A DNA stretch of 64,000 nucleotides from Nymphaea colorata (GCF_008831285.2 NC_045140.1:28950026-29014025), one strand, 5' to 3'. Shown: positions 1 through 10,895, numbered from the stretch's first letter. A program made the numbers and translations. Notes: generated by a model from the sequence alone, not told the origin.

Positions 1-780
1 AAAACGCAAGCAAATCCCACCCGGAGCTACAAGGGGGATAGAGGACGATACCGGCCAAGGATCACCCTTGGCGTAGCCGGATAGGGTCTCGGGGTGATAT
101 CCTGCCCCCGAGCACTGCAGCTCACGGAACAGAAAGACCGGCTGAGGCGTGCCTCCACGTAGCCTGCTGCTCGGGCTGGCCGCTGTCGGAAGGCGCTGAC
201 GACCGACCGCGCGCTGGTGGTCGGGTCGACTGCTGAGTCTGGTCGCTGCTCGCTGGCTGTGGTCGCTGCACTGTTGCGGCGAAGGGTCCTGCTGTGGCAG
301 CGCTAGCGTCGGACCGAGAATGCTGCTGACACTCTCAGAGCCGAGGGAAAAGACGCGCGCCGAGGACGAGGATGCTGCCGCGGACTGATGCGGACGATGC
401 GGTCGAGGATGCCGGGAGCGCTCGTCTGCTGTCTGGTCGAAGGCCGCCGGTCAGGACGAAGTCGCCTGTCGGGCTACCGCCGAGGTGCTGCTGATGCGCG
501 CTGATGACGACGGAACCGGGCCGGAAGGGCCGCCTGGATTGCCGAGGGGGGCTGCTGTCACAGCGACAGCGCCTACCTGCCTGTCTCCGGGTTGTGGCTC
601 GGCCACGTACGCCGGTGGATGCCGACTCGGAAGAAGTGGCCGCTGCAAGGGCCGGCGAGCCGGCTGAACCTAATCCTAACTAAGGCTGGGTTCGGCTGGG
701 CTCTACTAGGTGGTAGGTCTAGTCAAGTAGGTTCGGGTCAGGGTAGGCTTAGTCAAATGAGGTTTAGGTTCAGTCAAGGG

Positions 781-1125
781 TTGACCTAGCTAATAGGTTG
801 GTCCAGTTGGGGAGGCTAAGGTCGAGCCTAATCTCACGGTGTTGGTCAACATTGACCAAGTGCGGAGGGTTTAACTAATTGGGAGGTTGACTAAGTGGAC
901 CGAGTCAATGGGTCCGGGTCAAGTAGGTCAGGGGTCACTCGAGGTAGGCTCGAGTCACTAAGGGAGGCTACCAACTAAGTGGGCTCGATGGGTAAGTTTG
1001 ACCTAGTTTGAATAAGATGAAGAATTGACTTCGGTTTAGGTTGGCTTGCTAAGGGTTCAACCTAGGAGAGAGGTTGGTGCGTAAGGGCTCCTAGCTAGGT
1101 GGGGGTTGACTTGGTTGGTCAAACC
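781..1125. promoter_or_regulatory. W-box-core-rich stretch in F LTR
   Basis: About ten TTGAC/GTCAA cores (W-box core, the WRKY factor target) lie within 345 bp, on both strands. Similar TTGACC/TTGACT-rich stretches recur at the equivalent place in the other LTRs (for example 3880-4270, 17480-17680 and 53880-54120). The motif is short and a regulatory role is only inferred. Confidence 0.3.
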
Positions 1126-1143
1126 AAGGAGGGTGCGCCGATT

Positions 1144-1159
1144 CTTGCCACGTGGCAAG
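1144..1159. promoter_or_regulatory. 16-bp palindrome with G-box core
   Basis: CTTGCCACGTGGCAAG is a perfect palindrome centred on CACGTG, the plant bZIP/bHLH G-box core. Shorter relatives (ACACGTGGC, GCCACGTGGC) recur in the other LTRs, for example at 17842, 54195 and 63499. Function is inferred only. Confidence 0.3.
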
Positions 1160-1308
1160 ATGGGTGGACACGACAGAAAGAGCTAGGAAGATGCTAGCTA
1201 TTAGGAAGAGAGCTTGGATTCTCGCCTAAGAATTAGGGAGAAGCTCGACAAGGAAGGACGAGGAGATTGGGGCGAAGGGCCAGGTGTCACTCTCGGGTGA
1301 GCTCGAGT

Positions 1309-1333
1309 GAGGCTGAGGCTGAGGCTGAGGCTG
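1309..1333. repeat. Short hexamer tandem repeat (GAGGCT)n
   Basis: Four consecutive copies of a GAGGCT-type hexamer. It is absent from the related LTR of element A, so it is a local expansion in F. Confidence 0.6.
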
Positions 1334-2860
1334 CGATGTTGACACGTAGCAGTGATCAACGGACGAGGGTGGCTGCGGATTAGGTCAAGGAGAAAGAAGG
1401 ATTTGCGGCTGAGACAGATAAGGAAAGGAGATTGCGAGGTGGAGGGGTTTCCTAGGACTAAGGAGGCAAGATCCGAGGGAATAGAGGAAAGGATCTCGCA
1501 AGGCCTGGCTGAAGGACAAGTGGCAGAGCGCGGGACCAGGGTGAGGAGCTGGCTGGTGAGGTGGCAAGTGAGGTGGCAAGAGGCTGGCAGAGATTGCAAC
1601 ACGTGTCAAGATGAACGCGTGAGAATCCTTGCGACCTAGGGTTGACGCGGTGGAGTAGCGAGGAGCTGGAAGAGAGATGCGGCTGCACGGGATTGCTTCC
1701 TGATTTAGTGGAGCAGCTGATTGCAAGCTGATCCTGGATCGGGACAGATGGCAGCAGCTGGGGAGAGGACTCAGATGGACGGCTGGATGGGGGACAGGTG
1801 TCTGGATGGATGGCTACGATGGAACGGAGGTGGACTTACCGGAAATGGTAGATGCGACGGTGGAGGAAACTCCAATTCGCATCGGCGACCTGAGCTAACG
1901 CTCGGAGTCCAGTTGACCGTAATACCCCTTTTAGAATTTTAAATAAAACAGTAGGGAAGAAGGGCAAAAGGGTCCTTCACGCCAGAAACAATGGCGAGCA
2001 CCGTAATACACAGCGGCGGCCGGATCTATGCTACTTTTCGGCGAGGATCGATCTTGTGATCTAGCCGATGGAATTCGCCCTTCTATGGATTGCTTTAACG
2101 CATTTTTCTGGGCGATTCACTTAGGCTAATCCTCTTCTTCAGATCTCGACCAGAGAGCAGAATATCGGCACTTTCAATCTGCTGGCCCGAGCGATCAAGA
2201 AGAGAAATCGAGGCCGATAGAACTTGATTCTTAAATTTATTTGTTTTTCTAATCCGGCCAAATCCCTACTAGGGACCGAACCTTGCTTTCCAACACGCGG
2301 CTCGACCTATACGTGCTAAATAGAACGACGAACACCAACCGTCGTAGTTCCTCTCTTCGGGTATGCCGAGGGAGGAATTAGGAGAGGGCGATCTAAGTTC
2401 TAAATCAGATTACACCAATCGAGCAGCGAGAAGGGGATCAAGAGCCGTCTCCTCTTCGGTGTCTTGTTGAAGCCAACGGATTCACCCGTGCCTTCAACCT
2501 TCCCTACGCCGGAATCAGCCTCACAATACCCTCGTGATCAGGGCAAAGGCACCGATTCCAGAACTTTGAAAAAGCTCGAAAGGGGTACTTACGTGACAAG
2601 GGAGGGATCGCCGCCAGTGGTGGAGATCCGTCGATGCCTTCTTCCTTATGCCTATGTCTCCGACGGCGGCTCTTCAAGGATTTCTGGACTGAGAAGCGCC
2701 GTGGAGGTAGAGGATGCGAGGGGGGAGAAGGCGCCTGGTTCACGGTTGAACAAGGTGGGAGACGAGAGGGGAGAAGCCTCGTGCGAGGAGAGAGAGAGTG
2801 CCACACCAATTCCAATCTCTAGATTAATTTTTTGTATCCATTGTACATTGATCTTAAAGA

Positions 2861-2867
2861 ATATATA
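2861..2867 (-). promoter_or_regulatory. Putative TATA box of F LTR
   Basis: The minus strand reads TATATAT about 600 bp into the LTR in the sense direction. This matches the position of TATA boxes in the A, B, C and E LTRs (about 550-660 bp from the LTR start). Confidence 0.5.
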
Positions 2868-3173
2868 CAAAATATAATGCGAGCCCTAATTACATGTTAA
2901 CCTAGCTCGCTAAGTTAGTCTAATACAAAATGCGCAAGGCACAACCCGCCTTGCTAGGTCTCTACTTCAAAACTAGGTGTTGGCATGAAATAGAAGACGC
3001 AAACTACAACCGGGCCTAGCGCCCAGCTCGTAATCTAATCGCTAAAGTCCCTAAGCCTTGCGGACTTAGGGTGGGGACCTCGTGTGGGTTACCACCCACA
3101 CTTTGGAACTTTGTGCACGGGTCAAATCTGATTGACTCAGATCTGAACCTAAGCCTCTCGGCTTTAGATAGGC

Positions 3174-3468
3174 TCAAGCGTTCGAGGAAGTTGGACTCAC
3201 GCTCGGATTAGATTGATCAAGCTCAGTGAGCCTCGCAATAGGTTCTAGAACGCCTTGAGTTCCACCTGGTTCGAGCACTCTTTCGGACCTAGCTGCTCCT
3301 CCCACGTCGCCCGCTGCAACTGGTTCGAGTGCTGACTTAGCCTCGCTTGGACCGTCTTCAAGTTGACTTAATGTCTGCGCCCACAAGTCCGAGGTCTTGC
3401 GCCTTGGCCGACTGGTTCCGGCCTGATCACACCGAGCTGGGTCTGGACCTACAAGTGGGTCCGTAACA
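3174..3468 (-). pseudogene. LTR-encoded C-terminal tail of F polyprotein
   Basis: Starting at the LTR boundary, the minus strand is open for about 97 codons and matches the C-terminal tail that elements A, B and C encode inside their LTRs. Shared landmarks are VTD at the LTR start, a basic patch (RPRRK), an SDLWA-type block and a Gly/Ala-rich GGAARSE block corresponding to GGAGGA in the others. Here the polyprotein body is absent, because D's LTR abuts directly, so this is an orphan exon-like tail. It shows that the frame within the LTR is shared across families. It is not expected to be translated in this context. Confidence 0.55.
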
Positions 3469-6400
3469 GCAGCAACCGTGAGGAAGAACTCCGGAGGAAG
3501 AGGGCTGCAGCTGGATCCGAGCAGCAAGGTAGAATAGACGCCGGAAGTCTCCAAAAGGCCGGCTAGGGACGCCGGACGAGTTGCTGGAATTCGGCCCTCC
3601 TGGCCATGAGCAAGAGGCAGCAGCTTGTATCTAGCTACTGCTGGGATAGGCCCGCCTGGCCGTGAAGGGAGCGCGGCAGCAAGCGAAAGGCCGAAGCTGG
3701 AAGGGTCCCGCTGTGCGTGGGGATGACCTTTGGAAGGGCTGGGTTCGGTTTAGAACCCGGGAGAACCTAGCTACGGGATGATGAAAGAGCTCGGTCTAGA
3801 GCTCGGGCAGACCTAGCTATAGGGGAGGTCCGGATATGGATGGCTGGCTAGGTTGTGGCTTAGGTGGGTTAAGTCAAGGTTTAGGGTCAGCTGGGACCAG
3901 GTTGACTAAGGACTGGCTTAGGTTCAGATGCGGTTGGGTTGACTTGAATCAAGTCAAGACACTAAGAGATGATGGAGGTGCGTGCGGAAGGGGCGGCTTG
4001 GGTCTAGCCGTGCAAGAGGTGGTTCCGAGTCACTTAGGCAGCGTTGACCTTGGCTGCCTTAGGACCTAGGGCTACTTTCCAGAAATGGAGGAAAGGAGGC
4101 TAAGGGTTTAGGTTACCAACATGGGTGAGGTCGACCTAGAGAGGTTGACTAAGGGGTGTTGCGTCAAGAGTTTGACTAAAGGGGATCAAGGAAGGGACTC
4201 GGCTAAGATTTCCTAAAGGGTGTTGACTGATCTGGTCAAAGGTTCCTATGGGGGTTGTGGCCAGGTGGCGGCCAACCTAGCTAAGAAAGAATGAGGGGAG
4301 ATGGACGTCAATTACCAAATGGTAAGGGTGGACGTGGGTCTTCCTTCCTACGGTAGAGGAGGAAAAGGAGTGTCTAATTCCAAAATGAAATTAGATCTAA
4401 GAGGATTGCTAGAGAGAAGCTAGCAAATGAGGAAATGAACACCAATTTCCTTCCTTAAGAGTAAGGAGGGAATTGGCTCGGCTCTCTTCCTAATTTGTTA
4501 GGAGAGGAAGGCACGTGGCCAATGCCAAAAAGGTAAGTCGTAAACGTGAATGCTCGAGCTATCTTTCTCTTCTTCTCAACGGGCTCCAAGGGGACGAACA
4601 AGGTAAAATGGGAAAGATGGGGGCTAAGAGGTCAAGCTAGATATTACTAAAGGGAGAAGCATGAGGTGGCGAGAGGGGAAGTCTAACTCGAGAGGGACTT
4701 GGGATGGTGGGGAAAGGGAAAGGGAGATGCGAGCTAGGAGGGAGGGTTCCCTAAGGTGACAAGTGTAACAAGTGGGGCCTACAAGGAAAGGGCTGGCTAG
4801 GTGGAAGGGAGGTGCTGGCTCGGTTCAGTTGGGGTCACGATGGGGAAGCTTGAGGTGGCAAGGGACTAAGGTAAGACGAGTTGGGTGCTATCAAAAAGGA
4901 AGGGAATCGGGTATGATAAGGTGGAGGTGGCGTTCCTTGGTGGCTCCACTTGGAAAATGGGAAACCGCGTGAGGATGCTAAGGAATTCGGTAAGGCTTCA
5001 CGACGGAAAAGGGGATCTTGTGTGGGGGCCAAGGGCAAGGCTGGAGGTGGAGGTGGCAGATGGAGATGGACAGTTCTAACGTGAAGGTAGGGAGATGATA
5101 TGGGAAGTAGGAGGTGGCACAATCTCACGTCTTCTCCAAAATGGAAATACGAGTGAGGGTCAACAAAAACGGTGGAGGGATTATGCGAGGGAAAAGGGAA
5201 AGACGTGTGGGGCAGGCTGCTCGACAAGGGAGGAGAGACCAGCTGGTGAGGTGGCAGGATGGGTAGGCTAGGATTGTGACACGTGGCGACACCAATGGCT
5301 AAGATGAGAAGCTGGACTTGGTTGACTAAAAACAAGGCAACGAAGTTGGAAAGGGGATTGCGGCAAGGGGGAATCTACCGGATTTGGTGGATTACGATGG
5401 GCTAAAGAATGATTCTCGGCTGGGACGAGATCAATCAAGGAGGACAGGTGGCTGGGCTAATCTGGGAGGTCGTGGGATGGCAGACACGTGGCAACACCAA
5501 GGGCTGGGATTAGGGAAGGTTCTTGGTTGACAAAGGCAAGTCAACAAAAACGGAGTGGAGATTGCGCTAAGGTTGGGACTTTCTAAAACGTAGGGATGCG
5601 ATGAAGGCTGGAGGAGATCTTTTTGGCTGGGACGAGAGCACAAGGTAGGACAGGTGGCTAGGTAATTTAGGGAGGCTAAGGGGATGCTGACACGTGGCGT
5701 ATCTAAGGGCTAAGATTAAACAAACGAGAGAAGGAAAAGGAACTTAACAAAGAATGAAGATTGGCTGCCAAGGACGTGCGAGTGAGCACCGGCGGCTAGG
5801 GTGATTACCCTAGTGCGCTCCTCCAAGGAATGGACCAGAATACCCTTAAGCTGAAATTGAACTTGTCCATGGTCAGGGGCAGATTAGTCCACGCCGGAAA
5901 TAGGCCAAAGTCTGGCCGGAATCAACAGAAATTCCACCGGAGTTGCAGAATTCAGGACGAGGCTAGAATACGCGATTAATCAACCGGATGAAGCTCGTTT
6001 TTCACTATTTGATTCCTCTTGATGGGGCGTCTTCTTCTTTGTATTCTTTTCTTTATTTTGACGCCGTTTGATGCACTTTGCAAGCCCTTTTTGCTTGCTG
6101 GATTTGTACATCCTTTTTGCCCAAAAACGGAGGCAACCAAAGAGGCCCTTTTTTGAGGACGCTCGTGGGGAGCCTTCGCGCGTAGCGTGAGGGAAAGAAC
6201 TCAAGAAAGCCAAGGAGTTCTTGAGACGCGTAAGCAAGAATTTGGTGCTGTTTTCAGCCGTGGGTTGAGAGCTCAAACTCTTGGGTGTACACCGAGGGAG
6301 TGAAATCCACCTTTTAGCCGAATACAATATCAAATCCGAGCAACGTGTTGCTCACCAACTCTTCTTGTTTTCTCTACGTACTAACCTGTTTTTCTCGCTA

Positions 6401-7524
6401 CCTTGATGTCATTTGCTGCTGCTACCAGGTCGCCCAAGTTGCTGCAGCCTTCCCGAGATGAAGACAGCCTCACAACCTTCTTTGTGTTTGAGAAGGAAGG
6501 CCCCGTGCTTCAAGAAAATGCTCGTGGGGTATTCTTCGTGGTCCGTTGGAGACGCCGTGCGCCCGAGCTTGCTGCTATCCTTAGGCCGTGATCCTTAGGT
6601 CGAGGGGGAGAGGAAGAAACCAGAAAACAAGGATGACTGGAAGAGGGAGACCTTCGGTTGACAAGAGGGCTGAAGACGATGCTGATCTTCACCTTGGGGT
6701 TCAAAAGGTAGATGACGCCAAGAGAGATGACGTTAGGCTAGGGAGACACCATGAGGACGAGTGGAGGAGAAGAGGCTGCGCCATGGATGAGGAGGGACGC
6801 CAAGGAGAGAAGGGAGACCACCGCGGGAGAGGGGTGAGCCAAAGGGTAGTACGAGAGAGAGAAAGGGCATTCCGCCCAACACAATTCCTCAATTCATTTT
6901 CATTATTCAAAAGCATAACAATTACATGAATTCAATCACTTAAATAACTTCCTAATCAACTCGGTTCACATTCCGAACCGGTTCACTAAAGAAACAAATC
7001 AAAAACGGACTCAAATGGATCCAAAAACGGAACTCAAATGAAATCCAAAAACGGAACTCAATGGGGTCCAAAAACGGAACTCCATGGGATCCAAAAACGA
7101 GCTCCAAAATATCAATCCTAATGGACGCTATTCGTCCAAATAAAATGGTTCGTGGATCATTTGGATCCACTTGCTTGGGCGCATGGTTGAGCTTGGACCG
7201 GCTCAACCCCCTTTTGCCTAGGTTCGACCTAGACTACCACGTGCGAACTCGGATTAGGACTCGACTATAGGTTAGATCGTTCAAGTTCGGGAAAGTCCTA
7301 AAAACGGATCAAGGCCACCTTGAGGTTTAATCCAATTTTGCTCACGCTTGGCCGTTGTTGCTCCACCCGCTCCGCCCCGTGCAAGAACTCCAAGCTGTAA
7401 GTATTCCTCCGTGGCTGGCCTAGCTGCCTTGCTGGACTCACATCCAGCCCTTACGAGCCAAGTCGGACCTGGCTTGGTCCTTGGTTCAGCCCTTACAAGC
7501 TGGCTGGATTTTTGGCTCGTAACA
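3469..7524 (-). repeat. Element D left (3') LTR, 5' part removed by F insertion
   Basis: It aligns end to end with 11443-15498 (both exactly 4056 bp) with about 70 hand-counted differences, near 1.8 percent. It starts at GCAGCAACCG where F entered and ends GGCTCGTAACA. Open frames of 60-170 codons occur here but appear in both LTR copies simply because the LTRs are duplicates. Only the tail of the internal ORF (7281-7524) is supported as coding. Confidence 0.92.
6998..7108. repeat. Degenerate tandem repeat, about 22-bp unit, D left LTR
   Basis: Five imperfect units built on ATCCAAAAACGGAACTCAA follow each other, with variable ends. The same array is in the other D LTR at 14972-15082. It lies at the U3/R side of the LTR, between the coding tail and the inferred start region. 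Confidence 0.7.
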
Positions 7525-7538
7525 GATCCACCCTCCTT
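7525..7538 (-). promoter_or_regulatory. Polypurine tract of D
   Basis: The minus strand reads AAGGAGGGTGGATC immediately before the LTR start TGTTACGAGCC, the usual position for plus-strand DNA priming. The same bases encode KEGGS of the ORF. Confidence 0.8.
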
Positions 7539-7543
7539 AAAAT

Positions 7544-7561
7544 GAGCTTGTCCCCAAGCTC
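7544..7561 (-). promoter_or_regulatory. PPT-linked hairpin of D
   Basis: GAGCTTG and CAAGCTC form a perfect 7-bp stem around TCCC, with 19 bases between it and the LTR. The homologous hairpin in A, B and C has a different stem (GCGCTTG/CGAGCGC) that still pairs. Confidence 0.55.
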
Positions 7562-10069
7562 GTGCTTTACCTTTTACAAGATGGGTCTGAGTTCCACGTG
7601 CTACCCATACAAGTTTTTGTTTTGGTCCATAATCTCGGGGTAGTACGGCAAGGGAGTTCCTCTGGTTGAGGAAGCTTCCACTCGGCCCTTTCTTGCAATC
7701 TCGAGTGAAGACCCGAGTTGTCTTACTCGTTGCTTCTTGACATATCCGTCTGGGGCCGTAATCTCTAGGCAGCTGCCCGATGTGAAGCCTTTGCTGCCCT
7801 TGCAGCCGTTTGCTTCCGCTTAAGCTCGCTTTCCGTGTGGTGGTCTGCCCGTGGTTCTGCGATTGCCAAGTGTTGCTGCTCACTGGGACAGGCCACTGCG
7901 CTTCTGCTGCGCGCTTACTATAGTCGGGGCCTAGTAATAAGCCTTGTCTGTGTTGGTTAAGGGAGTCTTGATGATCCCTTAACTCCCGACTACAATTTGG
8001 AGAGTCCGGAAATTGATATGCTCTCCAACGCTCTGGGTAGAGTTTCTCTATATAGTTTCCCAGAGTAGGTAAATCATGTTGCCGACCACCCTTCCTAGGA
8101 TGTATCTGATGCTGGGAAGAGGCAAAGGTGGTCACGGTGTACTGAGCACCGACTGCTCCTTTATCTGTCACTTTCCGGCCATGACGTTCCTCAACAACAT
8201 TTTCGCTTTCCTCTTCAGACTTGGGGAGGATTCCGTCTGTTTCTGCTAGGAGCTCTTCTTCAAACTGCTCCCAGATGTTAAGCGGTTTGGTTCTTTGCTT
8301 ACACCCGGGTTTAGAGCCCTTTTTGTTTCTCTTAGAGGCGGCAACTACCTCTTTTTCTTCTTGGCGCTGAACAAGAGAGGGTCTCTTGTCTTGGGCTCTA
8401 TTTAACTTGGCGTTTTGACTTGCCAATTCTTGAGTCGCCCCTTGTTGGAGTTTCATTCGTGCACTTTTGGGAGACTCAAAGAACTCGTGATCCATACCAC
8501 CCTCCTTAGGTTGATTCTTAAGGATGCTAGGAGGTGGTAACAACCCTTTGCTGCCCGTGGCTGGCTGCTCCATGGTTTCTATCTTTGTTTGCTCACGGGT
8601 TTCTTGATTCCATGGCTCATCTGCCCATCTAAAAGGTGAAGCGGGGGCGAAGAGATCTTCTTTGCTTTGCATCATCCTCATTTTGGGACTTGCCTCAGGC
8701 GTTTGGCCCTCACGAGGTGGCGCCCTACTATCAGCTTGTGTTAGGCTAGATGAGCACTCTTCGTTTGAGTTTGGACATGCTCTATTACTTTCCCTTAATT
8801 CTTTTTGTTCGGTCGTCTTGGGAGGTAGGGGAAGTAATCCTTCGTAGATGCCAACGGAGTGGTTTGTATTTCTTCGTCCTGCCGATTCGTTTTGCTGGTT
8901 GGGCCCTTGGTTCTCATTCGTTGTTCTAGGCTGAACCCATTCCAAAGGCCGTATAGCACTGATTGCTTTGGCTGGGCCAAGGATGCCTTTAGTATCTCTT
9001 GGTGAGATACTAGTGCTGCTATTAGGGATAACGCTAGGAGGGGCTCCAAGTATCCCTTTTTCTGAATTCTTAGTCTTTGCACGTTCTAAAGGCTTGAGGG
9101 CGCCGATATTGGCACACTCCCGACTTGGCACTTCTATCTCTTCATCGCTTGAAGAATCGGTGCTAGTATCATCTTCGGATTCCGACGAAGTTTCATCTTC
9201 GCTTTCTGATTCGTACTCATTTGGCACTATTTTCTTAGGCGTCTTTGGAGAAGGGGAGGACTTTTCATCCTCACTAGACGAGTCCGTTTCAGTATCGGAT
9301 TCTGTAGCAAGTTCAGCCCGTCTACTATCATTGGCTATTTTCTTATTTCTGATCGCCTCTCTATGGTCCATTCTGTCGAGCATCGCGTTCAACTTTTTGA
9401 GCACTTCGTCCCGCGTAAGAGACCTTGTGCTTTGGTCATCATGCACATCTTCGCTGCTGGACTCATAATGATATTCTTTTTGCTTCTCGATCACGGGGGA
9501 GAGTCTTTCTTCTAGCACTAAGCGGAATTTTGAGAATCCCACTTGGATAACTTCTCCATGGTAGATTGGCGCCCAATCTCTATGTTCCACTTCGTATCCA
9601 GCCACTATAAGTCTACCCGTGTAAGTGATTTTGGCTATCCATATTTCTTGGGTGTCCTTACGTATGGCCAACTCAAAGTGACGCCCTTTATGCTAGGGTG
9701 TCGGAGTGTCAAGTCACACTCGGGATTACTGCCGACTTGGACATAAGTCCACTTTGGAGCTTGATCCCAAGTATGTCCATGGATCAACGTATCTGTCCGA
9801 ATGCAAACGCCATTTTCGAAGGTGCTAAGGAGTATGTCCATTTTTGCTCTACTAGACGAGCACCTCATTCCGTCTTCTACACTATCAAACAAACTGCCCA
9901 AGCAAATCCTATGCTACTGCTGAAACCAAAATAAACTGTCACACTGCCACTCTTAAATAAAATCCTACACTGCTGCGAAGAACCTGCTGTACTCAATTTT
10001 CTGCCCATTGTCTATCAGCCACACTTCTGCCCCGTGTGCGCTAAGGGAGGAGGAAAACTAGTTCCGCCT

Positions 10070-10099
10070 GTCACTGTGCCCGCCTGGCACCTCGGTGAC
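10070..10099 (-). promoter_or_regulatory. Bulged leader hairpin D1
   Basis: In RNA sense: outer stem GUCAC/GUGAC, a C-A mismatch, 5' bulge GAG, inner stem GUGCC/GGCAC, loop AGGCG. The same plan is found in hairpin D2 and in E and A. Confidence 0.6.
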
Positions 10100-10139
10100 T
10101 ATCTCTTGCTCTCAGCTGGGCCTAAAGAGAGAGGCCTAA

Positions 10140-10167
10140 CTGTCGCATCCGCCTGATGCCTCGACAG
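10140..10167 (-). promoter_or_regulatory. Bulged leader hairpin D2
   Basis: In RNA sense: outer stem CUGUC/GACAG, 5' bulge GAG, inner stem GCAUC/GAUGC, loop AGGCG. Bulge and loop are identical in E2 (47871-47898) and A2 (61697-61724), while the stem bases change in compensating pairs. Confidence 0.65.
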
Positions 10168-10738
10168 CAACTTCGAGCTCAAGAAACCTAGGGTGGTGCG
10201 GTGTGCACACCCTTAATCCAGACTGTTTTTAGGCAGCCTAAGATCTTACGCACAGAAATATCAAACGGTGGAGTTTTGACTTCAAATTTTGTCATCACTA
10301 AGAGGAGGTAGTTATCTGACTATGCTGAAAATTTCAGCTCATTTCGACCTCGGGAAGTCACTGAAACTACGTAATCTTCTGGCCAAACTGCTCTCGCGGA
10401 CAGGTTCTGTCCGTTCAGGCTTTTAGCCCGTTGTAAGGCCAAAAACGTCCTGTTTAGGGCCGAATTTCTCCTGGAGCCCAAAACAACTTTTGTAGCACAT
10501 ATGATTACGAGTCTGTCCACCAAATTTCAGGCAATTCCGACTTGGTTTGCCCCCTGAAAACGCTGATACACTGTCGTCAACTGTTACAGTCCAGAAAACC
10601 GCAACTCGCCTAATTCTGAAAACAAAGTCCTGAAAAGAAATCCTACTAAAATCTGAAATCCTGACTGCTGCACTGTCCGTGGATGCTTACTCTTCGCTGG
10701 TCCAAGCGCGGCTAAGTCAAGATGAATCCCTCAAGGTC

Positions 10739-10769
10739 GCTCTGATACCAATTGTTAGATTGGTATCAG
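10739..10769 (-). repeat. Second PBS-like site and inverted repeat in D
   Basis: A full copy of GCTCTGATACCA (10739-10750) lies 157 bp inside the true PBS. CTGATACCAAT and ATTGGTATCAG form an 11-bp inverted repeat around TGTTAG, the same hexamer that starts D's LTR on this strand. The E element has the equivalent structure. Confidence 0.8.
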
Positions 10770-10895
10770 TCGGTTGTTGGTGGCCACTCCACAAGAAGCC
10801 GTCCAAGTACTAGCTGGAAACCGCGACGTCTACTCACTTGAAAGCACCAATTTCTGAAATCTGTCGCTGTCTATTCTTCTTTAAACCCCAAGGCG

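Larger units (their letters stand above)
1..3468 (-). mobile_element. Element F: LTR, cut by the window edge
   Basis: This is the right-hand part of a Ty3/gypsy LTR. It ends in GTCCGTAACA at 3468, the same terminus as element A, and joins element D's LTR directly, with no polypurine tract. It is therefore either a solo LTR or the 5' (right) LTR of an element lying to the left. The sequence is related to A's LTR but clearly divergent: the first bases correspond to a point about 460 bp into A's LTR, so roughly 450 bp are missing. The five bases after the junction (GCAGC) are the expected target duplication; the partner is outside the window. Aligning D's two LTRs shows the insertion point exactly. 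The LTR identity is secure; solo versus full element is unknown. Confidence 0.85.
7281..9901 (-). pseudogene. FHA-like domain protein of element D, one frameshift
   Basis: A protein of about 870 aa in two frames: 9901 to about 9688, then about 9690 to 7281. Comparison with E shows a single lost base near 9688 in D. In order: an N-terminal FHA-like beta-sandwich pattern (strands around VQVGS, CDLTLRHPSI, GRHFELAI, GRLIVAG, GEVIQVG); a charged helical stretch; a long acidic Ser/Glu-rich region; basic patches; a block shared with E (ARMKLQQ, LYPERWRAYQFPDSPNCSREL); then two LPRDYGP motifs. The frame crosses the PPT (GGSVT) and ends 81 codons inside the LTR with a GGAGGA-containing tail. The FHA pattern lacks the usual Arg and Ser that hold phosphothreonine. 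No Gag, protease or polymerase motif is seen. Function unknown; an RNA-, chromatin- or Gag-like role is conjecture. Confidence 0.6.

Noticed and set aside
4835-5335. 166-codon minus-strand frame repeated at 12809-13309
   Set aside because: The two copies are simply the two D LTRs. The protein is Pro/Ser/His-rich low complexity from a purine-biased strand, with no family features.
8968-9468. 166-codon plus-strand Ser-rich frame
   Set aside because: Antisense of the acidic Ser/Glu-rich stretch of the D protein; low complexity explains the open frame.
9683-9689. Heptamer AAAGGGC on the minus strand at the D frameshift, resembling a -1 slippery site
   Set aside because: The E sequence at the same place is in frame and has one more base, so a simple one-base deletion in D explains it. 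A Y=G heptamer is also atypical for eukaryotic -1 frameshifting.
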